Part shown: positions 14,011 to 22,665 of the stretch, one piece after another | Layout of the letters: every line of letters begins with the position of its first letter | Position numbering within the stretch: position 1 is the first letter of the stretch | Virus record (IMG/VR): IMGVR_UViG_3300012008_000017 | Span: 1 to 38,599 of that record | DNA length: 38,599 nucleotides | Reading direction: 5' to 3' (one strand) | Source of the DNA: a virus | The notes under the pieces: model-generated | What the model saw: only the letters and a program-made list of their open reading frames with translations | Database searches by the model: none | Told to the model about the DNA's origin: nothing | Position numbers and translations under genes: made by a program

Positions 14011-14314
14011 ACGCCATCAGACCGCGCTGCAGGGCCAGGCGGTGCAGCTCCTTCGTGCGCAGCTCGAGGTCGTGATCAACGACACGCTCGCGGCTGCGCC
14101 ACGCAGCTACCGGCTGATCCAGTGGTTTGCGGTGCACACTCGCCGGGTGCCGCTGCTCGGACGTCTGCTCGAGCGGGCCCGCGACCGCTCCTACGTGAAG
14201 CGCGTGAAGCCGCTCGTCACGCTCGCTCGGCTTGAGGCCGAGGGGAAGCTGCCGCGCCGCTACAGGCGTGCGCTCCGAGGCGACGCGATGGCACCGTCGG
14301 TGCGGCCCGAGTGA
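14003..14314 (+). CDS. hypothetical basic helical protein upstream of TerL
   Basis: This 103-residue protein is read from TTG 14003, chosen because AAGGAGAG lies about 6 bases upstream. It is strongly basic and helical (GQAVQLLRAQLEVVIN, VPLLGRLLERARDRSYVKRVK). It directly precedes and overlaps TerL, so it is an alternative candidate for the small terminase, but a better match lies at 17267. Confidence 0.55.
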   Translation: MPKRHQTALQGQAVQLLRAQLEVVINDTLAAAPRSYRLIQWFAVHTRRVPLLGRLLERARDRSYVKRVKPLVTLARLEAEGKLPRRYRRALRGDAMAPSVRPE

Positions 14315-15789
14315 AGAAGAAGACGCTGATCGGTGTTCAGGAGCCGCGGATCTACTCGGTGCCGCCTTACGTGTCGTCGGCTGGCCAGGAGGCAGTCGAG
14401 CTCGCAGCGATGGCCGGGCTTGACCTTGACGAGTGGCAGCAGTTCATCCTGGTCAACGCTCTTGGCGAGCGGGTCGATGGGAAGTGGGCTGCGTCGTCGG
14501 TCGGTGTGACGGTGCCGCGTCAAAACGGCAAGGGCGGCATCATCGAGGCGCGACAGCTGACGGGGCTATATCTGCTGCCCGAACCGCTTCTAATTTACAG
14601 CGCGCATTTGTTCGACACGTCGTTGGAGGCGTTCCGCCGTCTCTCGAACCTGATCGAAGGCAAGGACGAGCTGTTACGCCGCGTGAAGCGGATCTCTCGT
14701 GCGCACGGTGAGGAGGGCATCGAGTTGTACGGGCCGAAGGGACGCCGTGTCACTGGTGGCCAGCGGATCCGGTTTCGCACGCGGACGAAGGGCGGCGGCC
14801 GTGGCTTCTCGGGCGCGTGCGTGTTCTTCGACGAGGCGATGATCTTCCCGGAGGTGTCGCATGCGGCGATCCTGCCGATCCTGTCGGCACAGCCGAACCC
14901 GCAGGCCTGGTACACCGGCTCGGCCGTCGATCAGATGGTTCACGAGGACGGCATCGTCTTCTCACGTATCCGGGAGCGCGGCATCCGCGGCGGCGACGCA
15001 CGTCTCGCGTACTTTGAGCACTCAGTCGATTTCGACACGCCTGACGACGTCGACGAGCACGACCTGGCTGACGAGGCGCTGTGGGCGCAGGCGAACCCTG
15101 CGCTCGGGATCCGCATCACGGTTGAGCACATCCGTGACGAGATCGCTTCGCTCGGCGCCCGCTCGTTCGCTGTCGAGCGGCTCGGCGTCGGCGACTGGCC
15201 GGCGACCGAGGAGGGCGCCGACTCCGTCATTGACCTGGCCACGTGGCGTGCCCGTACCGATCCGGAGTCAACTATCGAGGGTCAGGTGTGCTTCGCGTTC
15301 GACGTCAGCCCGGATCGTCAGTGGGCGTCGATCAGTGCCGCCGGCGAGAACCCTGACGGTTTGATGCACACCGAGGTCGTCGAGCGGCAACGTGGAACCG
15401 GTTGGGTGGCTGACCGGGCGGCGGAGCTGCGTGATGATCACGATGCGGTGGTGTTCGTCTGTGACGGCGCGTCTGCGGCTGCGTCGCTCGTTCATCAGTT
15501 CGAGGAGCTAGGCATCGACGTCGAGGTCGTGAACGCGAAGGAGATGGCGAACGCGTGCGGCATGATCTTCGACCTGGTCGAGCAGGACAAGCTCCGCCAC
15601 CTCGGCACACCCGAGCTCGAGTCCGCGATAAAGGGCGCCCGCAAGAGGCCACTCGGTGAGGCGTGGGCGTGGTCACGCAAGGGATCGAACGTGGACATCA
15701 CACCGCTCGTGTCCTGCACACTCGCGGTATGGGCGTGCGAGACGATCGACGAAGACCTCGGAGCGATCAGCGTGGACGTATCGACGTGA
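14311..15789 (+). CDS. terL: terminase large subunit
   Basis: This 492-residue ATPase-nuclease packages DNA into the prohead. A Walker-A variant PRQNGKGG (Lys74) and Walker B VFFDEAM (Asp174-Glu175) lie in the N-terminal half. The C-terminal RNase-H-like nuclease shows acidic residues Asp331 (FAFDVSP), Asp385 (FVCDGAS) and Asp462 (VDITPLV). It starts at GTG 14311, overlapping the upstream gene. It belongs to the HK97-like/actinophage TerL group. The probable small subunit is unusually placed 1.5 kb downstream. Confidence 0.93.
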   Translation: MKKKTLIGVQEPRIYSVPPYVSSAGQEAVELAAMAGLDLDEWQQFILVNALGERVDGKWAASSVGVTVPRQNGKGGIIEARQLTGLYLLPEPLLIYSAHLFDTSLEAFRRLSNLIEGKDELLRRVKRISRAHGEEGIELYGPKGRRVTGGQRIRFRTRTKGGGRGFSGACVFFDEAMIFPEVSHAAILPILSAQPNPQAWYTGSAVDQMVHEDGIVFSRIRERGIRGGDARLAYFEHSVDFDTPDDVDEHDLADEALWAQANPALGIRITVEHIRDEIASLGARSFAVERLGVGDWPATEEGADSVIDLATWRARTDPESTIEGQVCFAFDVSPDRQWASISAAGENPDGLMHTEVVERQRGTGWVADRAAELRDDHDAVVFVCDGASAAASLVHQFEELGIDVEVVNAKEMANACGMIFDLVEQDKLRHLGTPELESAIKGARKRPLGEAWAWSRKGSNVDITPLVSCTLAVWACETIDEDLGAISVDVST

Positions 15790-16478
15790 ACATCACCGCC
15801 GTCCTCTGTTGGTACAACGAGCCGCCCGAGTTCCTCGGACGGTGCGTGCGCTCGCTCGCAGGCATCTGCGACCGCCTCGTTGCGCTCGACGGCGCATGGC
15901 AGCCGTACCCTGACGCGTCGGCGCATTCGCCTAAGGAGCAGCATCAGGCGCTCCTAGTGGCCGCGGGTGACGCTGGCCTCGTAACCTACGCACGTCCTGG
16001 ATCTCTGTGGGAATCGCAGATCGTCAAGCGCGACTACGCGATGGCACTCGCTGTCGGCTCGGGTGCCGACTGGATCATCGTCATCGACGGAGATGAGTAC
16101 GTCGCGCCTCTTGATCTGACGGTTGCGGAACGGCGGTTGAAGCGGATGCAGATTGAGGACGCCCTTGCGCACACTGACCTACTCGTCGCAGAGACCACGC
16201 TGCGCAACGTCACTGGCGACGATCACCGCGGAGTCGATCAGCGCTGGCGTCGGCTCTTCCGCGCTGCTCCAACGCTAGGCGTCAGCGGCAGCCACCAGGG
16301 CTACACGATCCCGCCTCACCACCTCCACGGCGACACCCGAGACGGCCTGACGCTCGCGCCTGCGGCCGACCTCACGTCGCTGCTGACGATCGAGCACACG
16401 CCGCGTTCGCGCGGGACGGAGCGCAACGCAGCCGCGCGCGCGTACCGACACGCACGTGCGAGAATCGGTGAGCGATGA
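15786..16478 (+). CDS. GT-A fold glycosyltransferase
   Basis: This 230-residue protein starts at GTG 15786, overlapping the TerL stop. It begins ITAVLCWYNEPPEFL, a nucleotide-sugar-binding strand and loop, and carries the DxD metal motif in IVIDGDEYV (Asp101-x-Asp103). The final part is basic and helical (AARAYRHARARIG). It should transfer a sugar from an activated donor. Glycosyltransferases in packaging operons of actinophages are associated with virion-protein glycosylation; modification of DNA or host surface is possible too. Confidence 0.78.
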   Translation: MNITAVLCWYNEPPEFLGRCVRSLAGICDRLVALDGAWQPYPDASAHSPKEQHQALLVAAGDAGLVTYARPGSLWESQIVKRDYAMALAVGSGADWIIVIDGDEYVAPLDLTVAERRLKRMQIEDALAHTDLLVAETTLRNVTGDDHRGVDQRWRRLFRAAPTLGVSGSHQGYTIPPHHLHGDTRDGLTLAPAADLTSLLTIEHTPRSRGTERNAAARAYRHARARIGER

Positions 16479-16699
16479 GCGGCGAGCCGAGGTGGACGCC
16501 AGAGCAGCTCGACAACGTCTTGAGGTATGGCCTCTGCGTGACGTGTGGTAGCCCTCGCGAGCCTCGCGTCGAAGGAGGAGTCACGACGCTCGGCTGTCCG
16601 AACGACCACGACCAGGACACAACGACCACGACCAGGACACCTGGGCCGAGTTCGACACCATGCCGCTGCTGCCCTATCCGTCCGGTGGTGCAGCTATGA
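16475..16699 (+). CDS. zinc-ribbon protein frameshifted by a tandem duplication
   Basis: The frame starts at ATG 16475. The start is a clear small protein (WTPEQLDNVLRYGLCVTCGSP, then TLGCPNDHDQD) with a CxxC...C zinc-ribbon pattern. At 16601-16640 a 20-bp block is present twice, and the frame then becomes Thr-, Pro- and Ser-rich and stops at 16699. With one copy only, the frame would continue TWAEFDTMPLLPYPSGGAAM to a TGA at 16702-16704, with codon use like its neighbours. The present product is 74 residues with a scrambled C terminus. Function unknown. Confidence 0.65.
   Translation: MSGEPRWTPEQLDNVLRYGLCVTCGSPREPRVEGGVTTLGCPNDHDQDTTTTTRTPGPSSTPCRCCPIRPVVQL
16601..16640 (+). repeat. exact 20-bp tandem duplication
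   Basis: The block AACGACCACGACCAGGACAC occurs at 16601-16620 and again, identically, at 16621-16640. Twenty is not a multiple of three, so it shifts the reading frame of the gene containing it. Confidence 0.97.
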
Positions 16700-16771
16700 A
16701 GTGATCGAACGGTGGGCGCGCGTGGACAGGACGCGCTTAGCCACACACACGCACTGGCGCTAGCCATCACT

Positions 16772-16795
16772 GAAGCCGCCCATCGAGGCGGCTTC
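16772..16795 (+). terminator. strong hairpin, possible terminator
   Basis: Perfect 9-base arms GAAGCCGCC (16772-16780) and GGCGGCTTC (16787-16795) surround loop CATCGA. It lies in the short gap (16705-16803) between the zinc-ribbon gene and the next small gene. No T-tract follows, so termination efficiency is uncertain. Confidence 0.55.
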
Positions 16796-16803
16796 ACTCG
16801 TTC

Positions 16804-16971
16804 ATGCAGCCGAACTCCATCGATACGGCGAGGCTTCTGCCGGCGCTGCGTCAACGCACGCGCATGGTCGAGTCGCTCGCCGAGCGTGCGCTCGTGCAGC
16901 AGCGGCTTGAGCAGCGCTTCGACGTGCCTACCCCCCGGTTCGTAGATCGCCACACGAGGGCCGGGAGATGA
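16804..16971 (+). CDS. hypothetical small helical protein
   Basis: A 55-residue frame runs from ATG 16804 to a TGA overlapping the ATG of the HNH gene (ATGA). The sequence is helical and charged ([21 protein letters not shown], then [10 protein letters not shown]). The tight coupling to the HNH gene supports translation. No family recognised. Confidence 0.5.
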   Translation: MQPNSIDTARLLPALRQRTRMVESLAERALVQQRLEQRFDVPTPRFVDRHTRAGR

Positions 16972-17267
16972 CCCCGGGTCAGTTCCCCTCCCCGCTCGCC
17001 AAAAAGGGGCATATGAGGCCCCGCAAGGGCACTGCTGCGAGGGGCTATGGAGGCGGTCATCAGCAGCTCCGCCGGGCTTGGGCGGCGAAGGTGGCGGCCG
17101 GCACGGTCGTCTGCGCGCGGTGCAAGAAGCCGATCGAGAAGGGTCAGGCCTGGGACCTCGGTCACGACGATCACGACCGCTCGAAGTACACCGGGCCGGA
17201 ACACGCGAAGTGCAACCGCGCGACTGCCGGCCGCACCCGCGTCGCGGCCACCTCGAGGAGATGGTGA
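16968..17267 (+). CDS. HNH endonuclease of the packaging module
   Basis: This is a 99-residue protein starting at ATG 16968. After a basic N terminus it carries [27 protein letters not shown] and CNRATAG: one CxxC knuckle with the H...N...H metal site, the minimal phage HNH. HNH proteins beside terminase and portal in HK97-type phages are needed with TerL for specific cleavage and head morphogenesis. Position next to the probable TerS supports that role here. Confidence 0.85.
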   Translation: MTPGQFPSPLAKKGHMRPRKGTAARGYGGGHQQLRRAWAAKVAAGTVVCARCKKPIEKGQAWDLGHDDHDRSKYTGPEHAKCNRATAGRTRVAATSRRW

Positions 17268-17683
17268 TGGCGGAGCCGAAGAAGCGCGCGGCGACCAAGT
17301 CGCGCGCGGCGACGACGAAGCCGCGCACCGCGAAGAAGCGCAAGACCGCCACTCCGAAGCGCCGCGCCGCGACGAAGGTCGTCCCGTCACTGTCATCGAT
17401 CCTCACCGACCTGAAGGTCGAGGATGCTGTGCGGAACGATCTCGAGAAGCTCGCCGACCGCGACCGCGAGTTGGCGACGTCCTCGCTCGCAGCGAACGCA
17501 CTGCAGCTCGCGCGCGAGATGGACTCCAAGAGCTCGGCGACATCGAAGTCGATGTGCGCGCGCGCGTTGAATGAGACAATGGAGAAGCTCCTGGCGCTCG
17601 CGCCTGTTGAACAGCTCCCCGACATGCTCGACGAGCTGACGATGCGCCGGCAGGCTCGCCGGCAGAAGGTTGTCGCATCGTGA
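17267..17683 (+). CDS. terS: probable terminase small subunit
   Basis: This 138-residue protein is read from ATG 17267 (TGATG overlap). A second ATG at 17261 is too close to the GAGGAG motif. Residues 1-35 are very rich in Lys, Arg and Ala (KKRAATKSRAATTKPRTAKK), suited to DNA binding. The helical part (LAANALQLAREMDS, ALNETMEKLLALAP, LDELTMRRQARRQ) resembles actinophage small terminases, which end in an LDELxxRRxARR-type helix. It would recognise packaging-site DNA and load TerL. Its location downstream of TerL is unusual. Confidence 0.55.
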   Translation: MAEPKKRAATKSRAATTKPRTAKKRKTATPKRRAATKVVPSLSSILTDLKVEDAVRNDLEKLADRDRELATSSLAANALQLAREMDSKSSATSKSMCARALNETMEKLLALAPVEQLPDMLDELTMRRQARRQKVVAS

Positions 17684-17886
17684 TCCGGCTGAACCAGTCT
17701 CCTCTCGAGGTGCCCGAGCGTGTCGTGCTGCACGACTTCGACGGCGAAGACATGGTGAGCGGCGACCCCGTTGGTGAAGCGCAGACCTTGCCGATGCCCG
17801 CGCCCGCGCGGGCAGGCGCTCGCAAGAGGCGCGAGCGCCTAAACCAACTCGGCGGCGGCTTCGGTTTCGGGGTGCACCAGTCGTGA
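17680..17886 (+). CDS. hypothetical small protein
   Basis: This 68-residue protein starts at GTG 17680, overlapping the upstream stop. It has a polar acidic first half (VVLHDFDGEDMVSGDP) and a basic, Gly-rich end (KRRERLNQLGGGFGFG). No family recognised. Four-base overlaps on both sides. Confidence 0.5.
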   Translation: MIRLNQSPLEVPERVVLHDFDGEDMVSGDPVGEAQTLPMPAPARAGARKRRERLNQLGGGFGFGVHQS

Positions 17887-18317
17887 CGGTCTTCGGCCCG
17901 TACAGGGCAACGGTCTCCTCGATCCACGACGGCGACACCCTGGACGTTGATCTCGTGCTTGCCCCGACGGGCAAGGTTCGCGCCGGCCATGAGCACGATC
18001 TCGGATTCAACGTGTGGCGCACGACGCGCGGCACGGAGATCCGTAGCCAGTCGGTCAGGCTGCTCGGCTGCAACGCGCCCGAGCTCGCAACGCCGGCGGG
18101 GAAGGCCGCACTCGCGTTCATCGAAACGCTCGTCAAGGTCGGCGACGTCGTGCAGCTCGTGTCGCACGGTTGGGACAAATACGGTGGCCGCATCGACGGC
18201 ACGGTGACGCTCGCCGACGGTCGCGACCTGACCGCGACGATGATCTCAGCCGGTCAAGCAGCGCCGTGGGACGGCAAGGGTGCGAAGCCGATCCCGGCCG
18301 CGGTGACGGGAGCCTGA
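17883..18317 (+). CDS. staphylococcal-nuclease-like (SNase/TNase) protein
   Basis: This 144-residue OB-fold nuclease starts at GTG 17883. The opening VSSIHDGDTLDVDL holds the calcium-binding Asp pair. The catalytic triad equivalents are Arg59 and Glu67 in RLLGCNAPE and Arg103 in YGGRIDG. TPAGKAALAF and the later GRDLTATMISAG are typical of the family. No signal peptide is present, so it acts in the cytoplasm, perhaps in host DNA breakdown or packaging-linked processing. All key residues look intact. Confidence 0.85.
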   Translation: MTVFGPYRATVSSIHDGDTLDVDLVLAPTGKVRAGHEHDLGFNVWRTTRGTEIRSQSVRLLGCNAPELATPAGKAALAFIETLVKVGDVVQLVSHGWDKYGGRIDGTVTLADGRDLTATMISAGQAAPWDGKGAKPIPAAVTGA

Positions 18318-18526
18318 TGTTGCGCTCAGCGTTCGCCAATCTCGCGCGTGTCGCGGGCCGCTTCCGGCTGCCCAAGGTCGGCGTCGCCGACTCGCTCGCC
18401 GCGACGGGGATCGCCGCGATCTCAGCGGGTGTCGCGCTCATCTATCTGCCAGCCGGGCTGATCGCGCTCGGTGTGCTGCTCCTTGTTGTCTCGGTTGGCC
18501 TCGTCCGGATCGGGGTGGCGCGGTGA
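18317..18526 (+). CDS. small two-helix membrane protein
   Basis: This 69-residue protein starts at an ATG sharing a base with the upstream TGA. After a basic N terminus (RSAFANLARVAGRFRLPK) come two adjacent hydrophobic stretches (AATGIAAISAGVALIYLPAG and LIALGVLLLVVSVGLVRIG). It sits between the SNase-like gene and portal; similar small membrane proteins occur at this spot in other actinophages. Function unknown. Confidence 0.65.
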   Translation: MLRSAFANLARVAGRFRLPKVGVADSLAATGIAAISAGVALIYLPAGLIALGVLLLVVSVGLVRIGVAR

Positions 18527-19935
18527 TCGCTCGTGCGCTCGGTGCCGGACTCGGTTTGAAGGCCGAGAACTACGACGGCGGCCCGATGCCGTCGGCCGGC
18601 GTCACCGGGTCGCTTTCGGGGTCGATCAACGCGCTCGGGCCTGGCGGTGTGAACCTCGTGCCGTCGAAGGGCGAGTCGATCTGGGCGAGCTTCCGGCTGA
18701 TCTATCTGACGAACCCGTGGGTGTTCGCTAGCGTGAACCTGATCGCGTCGTCGATCGCGCGGATGCCGATCGACGTTTTCGGCACCGACCCCGCGACCGG
18801 TGATCCGGTGTTGCAGCGCGACGATTGGCCGATCACTCCGGGCCGTCTGACCGGCGGCCAGTACCTCGACAAGCTCTTCGATCAGCCTGCCGGCGGCATC
18901 AGCCGCCAGGCGCTGATTCGGCGGACGATCGTCGATCGTCTCGTGCTCGGCAATGGGCTGTGGGAGATCCTGCCCGGTAACGGTCTGCCTTCCGGGTTGA
19001 AGTCGGTTCCGTGGCGCGGTGTGCGTGACGTCATCGAAGGCGATGACGGACTCCCGCTGTTCTACAAGGTTGCAACCGACCTTTCGACTCGCCGGATCGG
19101 TTCGTCACAGACTCGGAACGTCGCGTCGATGGACGTCGTTCATTTCGGCCGTGGCGCCGACCCGGATTTGCCCGTTGGTGTGTCACCGCTCGCGGCGTGC
19201 CGCAACACGATCCGGCTGCATGACGCCGTCGTGCGGTCGCTGATCGCGTGGTTCACGAACTCGATGAAGCCGTCGGCGCACATCAGTGTCGACAAGCTCA
19301 CCCGGGAGAAGGCACGCGAGATCCGCGAGATGATCGTTGAGGCGTACGCATCCCCGGAGAACGCCGGCAAGGTGCTCGTCACCTCGGGCAGTTGGGAGAA
19401 GACGCAGGACGGCCCGAGCAACTCGCAGGTCATGGAGCTGCTGCAGGCCTCGCGTGACGAAGTCTCGGCCGCCTACGGGGTGCCGCAGCTCGTGCTTGGT
19501 CTGCTCACAGGCAGCCGCTCCGCCGGTAGCGCGACGACGACGATCCGGAGCCAGTACATCCGCGACACCGTCGGCACATGGACAGCCGACGTGGAGGGCG
19601 ACGTCGAGGCGCAGCTCCTCCCCGCCGCGCCGTCGTGGAGTTCGCTGCAGGTCAAGTTCAACATGAGCGAGCAGCTGCGGCCGGATCTCGAGTCGCTCTC
19701 GACCGCGCTCGACTCCCTAGGCGACGCGATGTCTCCCGACGACAAGCGCGGCTATCTCGGCCTCACTCCATACAGGGAGCCGTGGTCGGAAGTTCCGTAC
19801 ACGAAGCCTGGGTCGGTGCCGCTCGATCATGCCGCCGATGCAGCAGCAGGCGGTACCGCCGTTGCGGCTCCTCCCTCAAAGAAGGCGCCGCCTTCCCAGA
19901 ACGCTCCCGACGACTCAGAGGACGGTTTCGCATGA
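18523..19935 (+). CDS. phage portal protein (HK97 type)
   Basis: This 470-residue protein starts at GTG 18523. Typical elements are YLTNPWVFASVNLIASSIARM near residue 70, GNGLWEILPG, a wing with WRGVRDVI, the LIAWFTNSM stem region and the later YGVPQLVLGL. Portal forms the dodecameric ring through which DNA enters and leaves the head. It is followed by protease and capsid, the standard HK97 order. The C terminus is Ala/Pro-rich and probably disordered. Confidence 0.92.
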   Translation: MIARALGAGLGLKAENYDGGPMPSAGVTGSLSGSINALGPGGVNLVPSKGESIWASFRLIYLTNPWVFASVNLIASSIARMPIDVFGTDPATGDPVLQRDDWPITPGRLTGGQYLDKLFDQPAGGISRQALIRRTIVDRLVLGNGLWEILPGNGLPSGLKSVPWRGVRDVIEGDDGLPLFYKVATDLSTRRIGSSQTRNVASMDVVHFGRGADPDLPVGVSPLAACRNTIRLHDAVVRSLIAWFTNSMKPSAHISVDKLTREKAREIREMIVEAYASPENAGKVLVTSGSWEKTQDGPSNSQVMELLQASRDEVSAAYGVPQLVLGLLTGSRSAGSATTTIRSQYIRDTVGTWTADVEGDVEAQLLPAAPSWSSLQVKFNMSEQLRPDLESLSTALDSLGDAMSPDDKRGYLGLTPYREPWSEVPYTKPGSVPLDHAADAAAGGTAVAAPPSKKAPPSQNAPDDSEDGFA

Positions 19936-21158
19936 GCGAGCTCGAACATGAGCCCGCGGACGAGCTCGAGCTCGCCGCCGGCGACCAGGTGAAGTACAGG
20001 CACATCATCAACGCTGTGTCAGAACGGCCGTGGGCGATCCTTCCGGGCACGCTCGCGGTGATCGTCGATCTTCTCTCGTATAGGTCGCGCGGCCATCGGC
20101 TGACGACCGTCGAAGTGGATTCAAGGATCGCCGAAGGGCGGTCAGCAGCCGCAGCGCGTCGCAGCCAAGCGAGAACCCAGGGCGCAGTGGCGGTGCTGCC
20201 GCTCTTCGGCGTGATCGCTCCCCGCGCGGCGGCGCTGAACAGCGTCAGCGGACCGAGCGGCACCGGCGTGGATGCGTTTACGCAGATGTTCCGGCAGGCG
20301 CTCGCCGACCCGTCGGTCGGTTCGATCCTGATCGAGGTCGACTCGCCCGGCGGCCGTGTCGATCAGATTCCCGAGCTTGCCGCGGAGATCCGCGCCGCGC
20401 GCGGGCAGAAGCCGATCACCGCGATCGCGAACACGACAGCAGCGTCGGCTGCGTATTGGATCGCTTCGCAGTGCGACGAGCTCGTCGTCACCCCGTCGGG
20501 TGAGGTCGGCTCGATCGGCGTCTACTGCGCACACGAAGACCTCAGCGCCGCGATGGAACAGGACGGCGTCAAGGTCACGCTGATCTCGGCCGGCAAGTTC
20601 AAGACGGAGGGCAACCCCTTCGAACCTCTGTCCGAGGAAGCGCTCGCGGCCGTCCAGGCCGACGTCGACGCGTACTACGGCATGTTCGTCGCCGACGTCG
20701 CGAAGGGCCGCGGCGTCGCCGTCGCCGACGCACGCGACAACTTCGGCCAGGGCCGCATGGTGATGGCCCGCGACGCCGTGAAGGCAGGGATGGCCGACCG
20801 CGTCGCGACGTTCGACGACACCGTCAGGCGTCTCGCCAGCGGTACCAAGCCGACCGGCAAGTCCGCGTTCGGTGCGCAGACGATCGACGTCGAGATCCAG
20901 GCCGACACGTCCGCGCTCGCCGCAGCACTCGTCAGCGCCTACGTGACGCAGCACATGGCCGCGATCACCGCGGCCGGGATCTCTGTCATCGCGGCGCTCG
21001 CGATGAGCGTCACCGAGATCGAGGCCGCGCTCACTGCGGCCCGTGAAGACCCCGAGGGCGGGCAGCCCTCAAGCCCTGAGCTCGTCGACGGAGCCGAGCG
21101 TCTGCTCGCTCACGCCGCCGTGCGCGAGGCATTCACCCCCGGGCACACCACCACCTAG
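19932..21158 (+). CDS. S49/ClpP-type capsid maturation protease
   Basis: This 408-residue protein starts at ATG 19932, overlapping the portal stop (ATGA). The crotonase-like fold shows IEVDSPGGRVDQ, the nucleophile Ser172 in TTAASAAYW and the S49 general base Lys224 in GKFKTEGNPFEP. It cleaves the N-terminal delta domain of the capsid protein during head maturation. The region after residue 300 is Ala-rich and may act as an internal scaffold extension. Confidence 0.88.
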   Translation: MSELEHEPADELELAAGDQVKYRHIINAVSERPWAILPGTLAVIVDLLSYRSRGHRLTTVEVDSRIAEGRSAAAARRSQARTQGAVAVLPLFGVIAPRAAALNSVSGPSGTGVDAFTQMFRQALADPSVGSILIEVDSPGGRVDQIPELAAEIRAARGQKPITAIANTTAASAAYWIASQCDELVVTPSGEVGSIGVYCAHEDLSAAMEQDGVKVTLISAGKFKTEGNPFEPLSEEALAAVQADVDAYYGMFVADVAKGRGVAVADARDNFGQGRMVMARDAVKAGMADRVATFDDTVRRLASGTKPTGKSAFGAQTIDVEIQADTSALAAALVSAYVTQHMAAITAAGISVIAALAMSVTEIEAALTAAREDPEGGQPSSPELVDGAERLLAHAAVREAFTPGHTTT

Positions 21159-21172
21159 AGAAAGGAACCAAC

Positions 21173-22486
21173 ATGGCGCCCGCCACTCAGATCCTGGAGC
21201 AGGAGCTCCGGGAGGCAACCGCACGCATTCGGACGCTCGAGTCCGAAGCGTCGAACGACAAGGAGACGGCTGACAAGCTCGTCACCTCGCTGAAAGAGAG
21301 CGGCATCAACCCGCTCAACGACGCGGAGGCGTTCGACCAGGTCGACTCCGCGTACAAGGTCGGCAGCGAGAAGCTCGAGCAGGCCTCGAAGCTCCGGCAG
21401 CGCGCCGATGCGCTGATGGAGCACCTCGGCAACAAGGCCGCAGGCTCGCCGTCGCTGAAGAAGCTGTTCGGCTCGGCGGCGGAGGCTCTCATGGCGTCGC
21501 CCGAGTACGCACGGCTGCAGGAGACCGGGGCGTTCACCAGCCCGAACGCACGGATCGACATTCCGGGCATCGAGATCGTCGGCCGGGATGACTTCGTCGC
21601 CCGGATTCAGGCGCGCGCACCGCTGTTCGCGGTCGACACGCCTGTCGATGGTGCTGCACTGGTCGACATCGATCAGCGTCGCTACCCGCCGGTCGGGATC
21701 CCCGTTCGGCCGTTGCGGCTCCTCGACCTGATCACCGTCGGGACGACCGAGTCCGACCAGATCATCTACGTCGAAGAGACGACCCGCACCGACGCGGCGG
21801 TGGAGACGGCACTCGGCGACGCCTACGGCGAGGCCGAATACGTCTACACCGAGCAGACCGCGAACGTGCGGGACATCGGCCACTGGACGCCGGCGCACCG
21901 CTCGCAGCTGGCCGACCAGGGGCAGCTCCAGACGCTCGTGTCGGGCCGCCTCGAGTACGGCGTCGAGAACCGCCTCGACGGACAGATCGTGTCCGGCGAC
22001 GGGGCAGGCTCGAACCTGAAGGGCATCCTGAACACGACAGGGATCGGTGCGATCAACCGTGACGGCACCGCGGCGGAGCGGAAGATCGAGGCGATCCACC
22101 GCGGCATCACGTGGATCCGCCTGCACGGGTTCATCGAGCCGGACGGGATCGGCATGCACCCGCAGGACTACGAAGACGTCCTGTTCGAGAAGGACGCGAA
22201 CGACAACTACCTGCTGCCGGGCGTGCTCGGCGGCGTCTCCGGCACCACCCCGATGACGGTGTGGGGCAAGTCGATCGTCGTCACGACCGCGTTCCCGCAG
22301 TACTCCGTTCTCGTGGGTGCGTACAAGCCGGGCGCGGTCTGCTGGATGCGCTCCGGCGTGTCCGTTCGTGCGACCGACAGCCACGCCGACTTCTTCACGA
22401 AGCGGATGATCGCGATCCTCGCCGAGTTGCGGGCGGCGTTCGCGGCGTGGCAGCCGAACTACTTCGCCGACGTGGACGTCTCCTAG
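21173..22486 (+). CDS. major capsid protein (HK97 fold)
   Basis: This 437-residue protein starts at ATG 21173 behind AGAAAGGA. Residues 1-100 are coiled-coil (QELREATARIRTLESEA), the delta/scaffold domain normally removed by the protease. The rest has HK97-fold features: VGIPVRPLRLLDLI, YVEETTRTDAA, QLADQGQLQTLV, FIEPDGIGMHPQDYEDVLF and a final AFAAWQPNYFADVDVS. A strong terminator after the next small gene probably makes it the most abundant late transcript. Confidence 0.92.
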   Translation: MAPATQILEQELREATARIRTLESEASNDKETADKLVTSLKESGINPLNDAEAFDQVDSAYKVGSEKLEQASKLRQRADALMEHLGNKAAGSPSLKKLFGSAAEALMASPEYARLQETGAFTSPNARIDIPGIEIVGRDDFVARIQARAPLFAVDTPVDGAALVDIDQRRYPPVGIPVRPLRLLDLITVGTTESDQIIYVEETTRTDAAVETALGDAYGEAEYVYTEQTANVRDIGHWTPAHRSQLADQGQLQTLVSGRLEYGVENRLDGQIVSGDGAGSNLKGILNTTGIGAINRDGTAAERKIEAIHRGITWIRLHGFIEPDGIGMHPQDYEDVLFEKDANDNYLLPGVLGGVSGTTPMTVWGKSIVVTTAFPQYSVLVGAYKPGAVCWMRSGVSVRATDSHADFFTKRMIAILAELRAAFAAWQPNYFADVDVS

Positions 22487-22488
22487 CC

Positions 22489-22656
22489 ATGAGCGGCGAC
22501 GATACGTACAAGGTCGAGGAGTTCACCCGCCTCGTGCACAACGAACGCGTTGTTGTGCTCCAGGCGGGCCAGACGATCCCGCAGACGCTGGCCGTCAAGT
22601 ACGGCCTCGTCAAGGGCACGAACGCGAAGAAGAAGGCGTCCGACAAGGACTCCTGA
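22489..22656 (+). CDS. small protein downstream of capsid
   Basis: This 55-residue protein starts at ATG 22489, two bases after the capsid stop. It reads SGDDTYKVEEFTRLVHNERVV and then LKxG-like strands, and ends in a Lys-rich tail (NAKKKASDKDS). Small proteins here are often head decoration or connector accessories. Not recognised as a specific family. Confidence 0.6.
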   Translation: MSGDDTYKVEEFTRLVHNERVVVLQAGQTIPQTLAVKYGLVKGTNAKKKASDKDS

Positions 22657-22665
22657 ACCGGGACG

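Noticed and set aside
14003-14314. Small terminase directly upstream of TerL
   Set aside because: Position fits, but no small-terminase pattern is visible, whereas the protein at 17267 has the DNA-binding N terminus and typical C-terminal helix.
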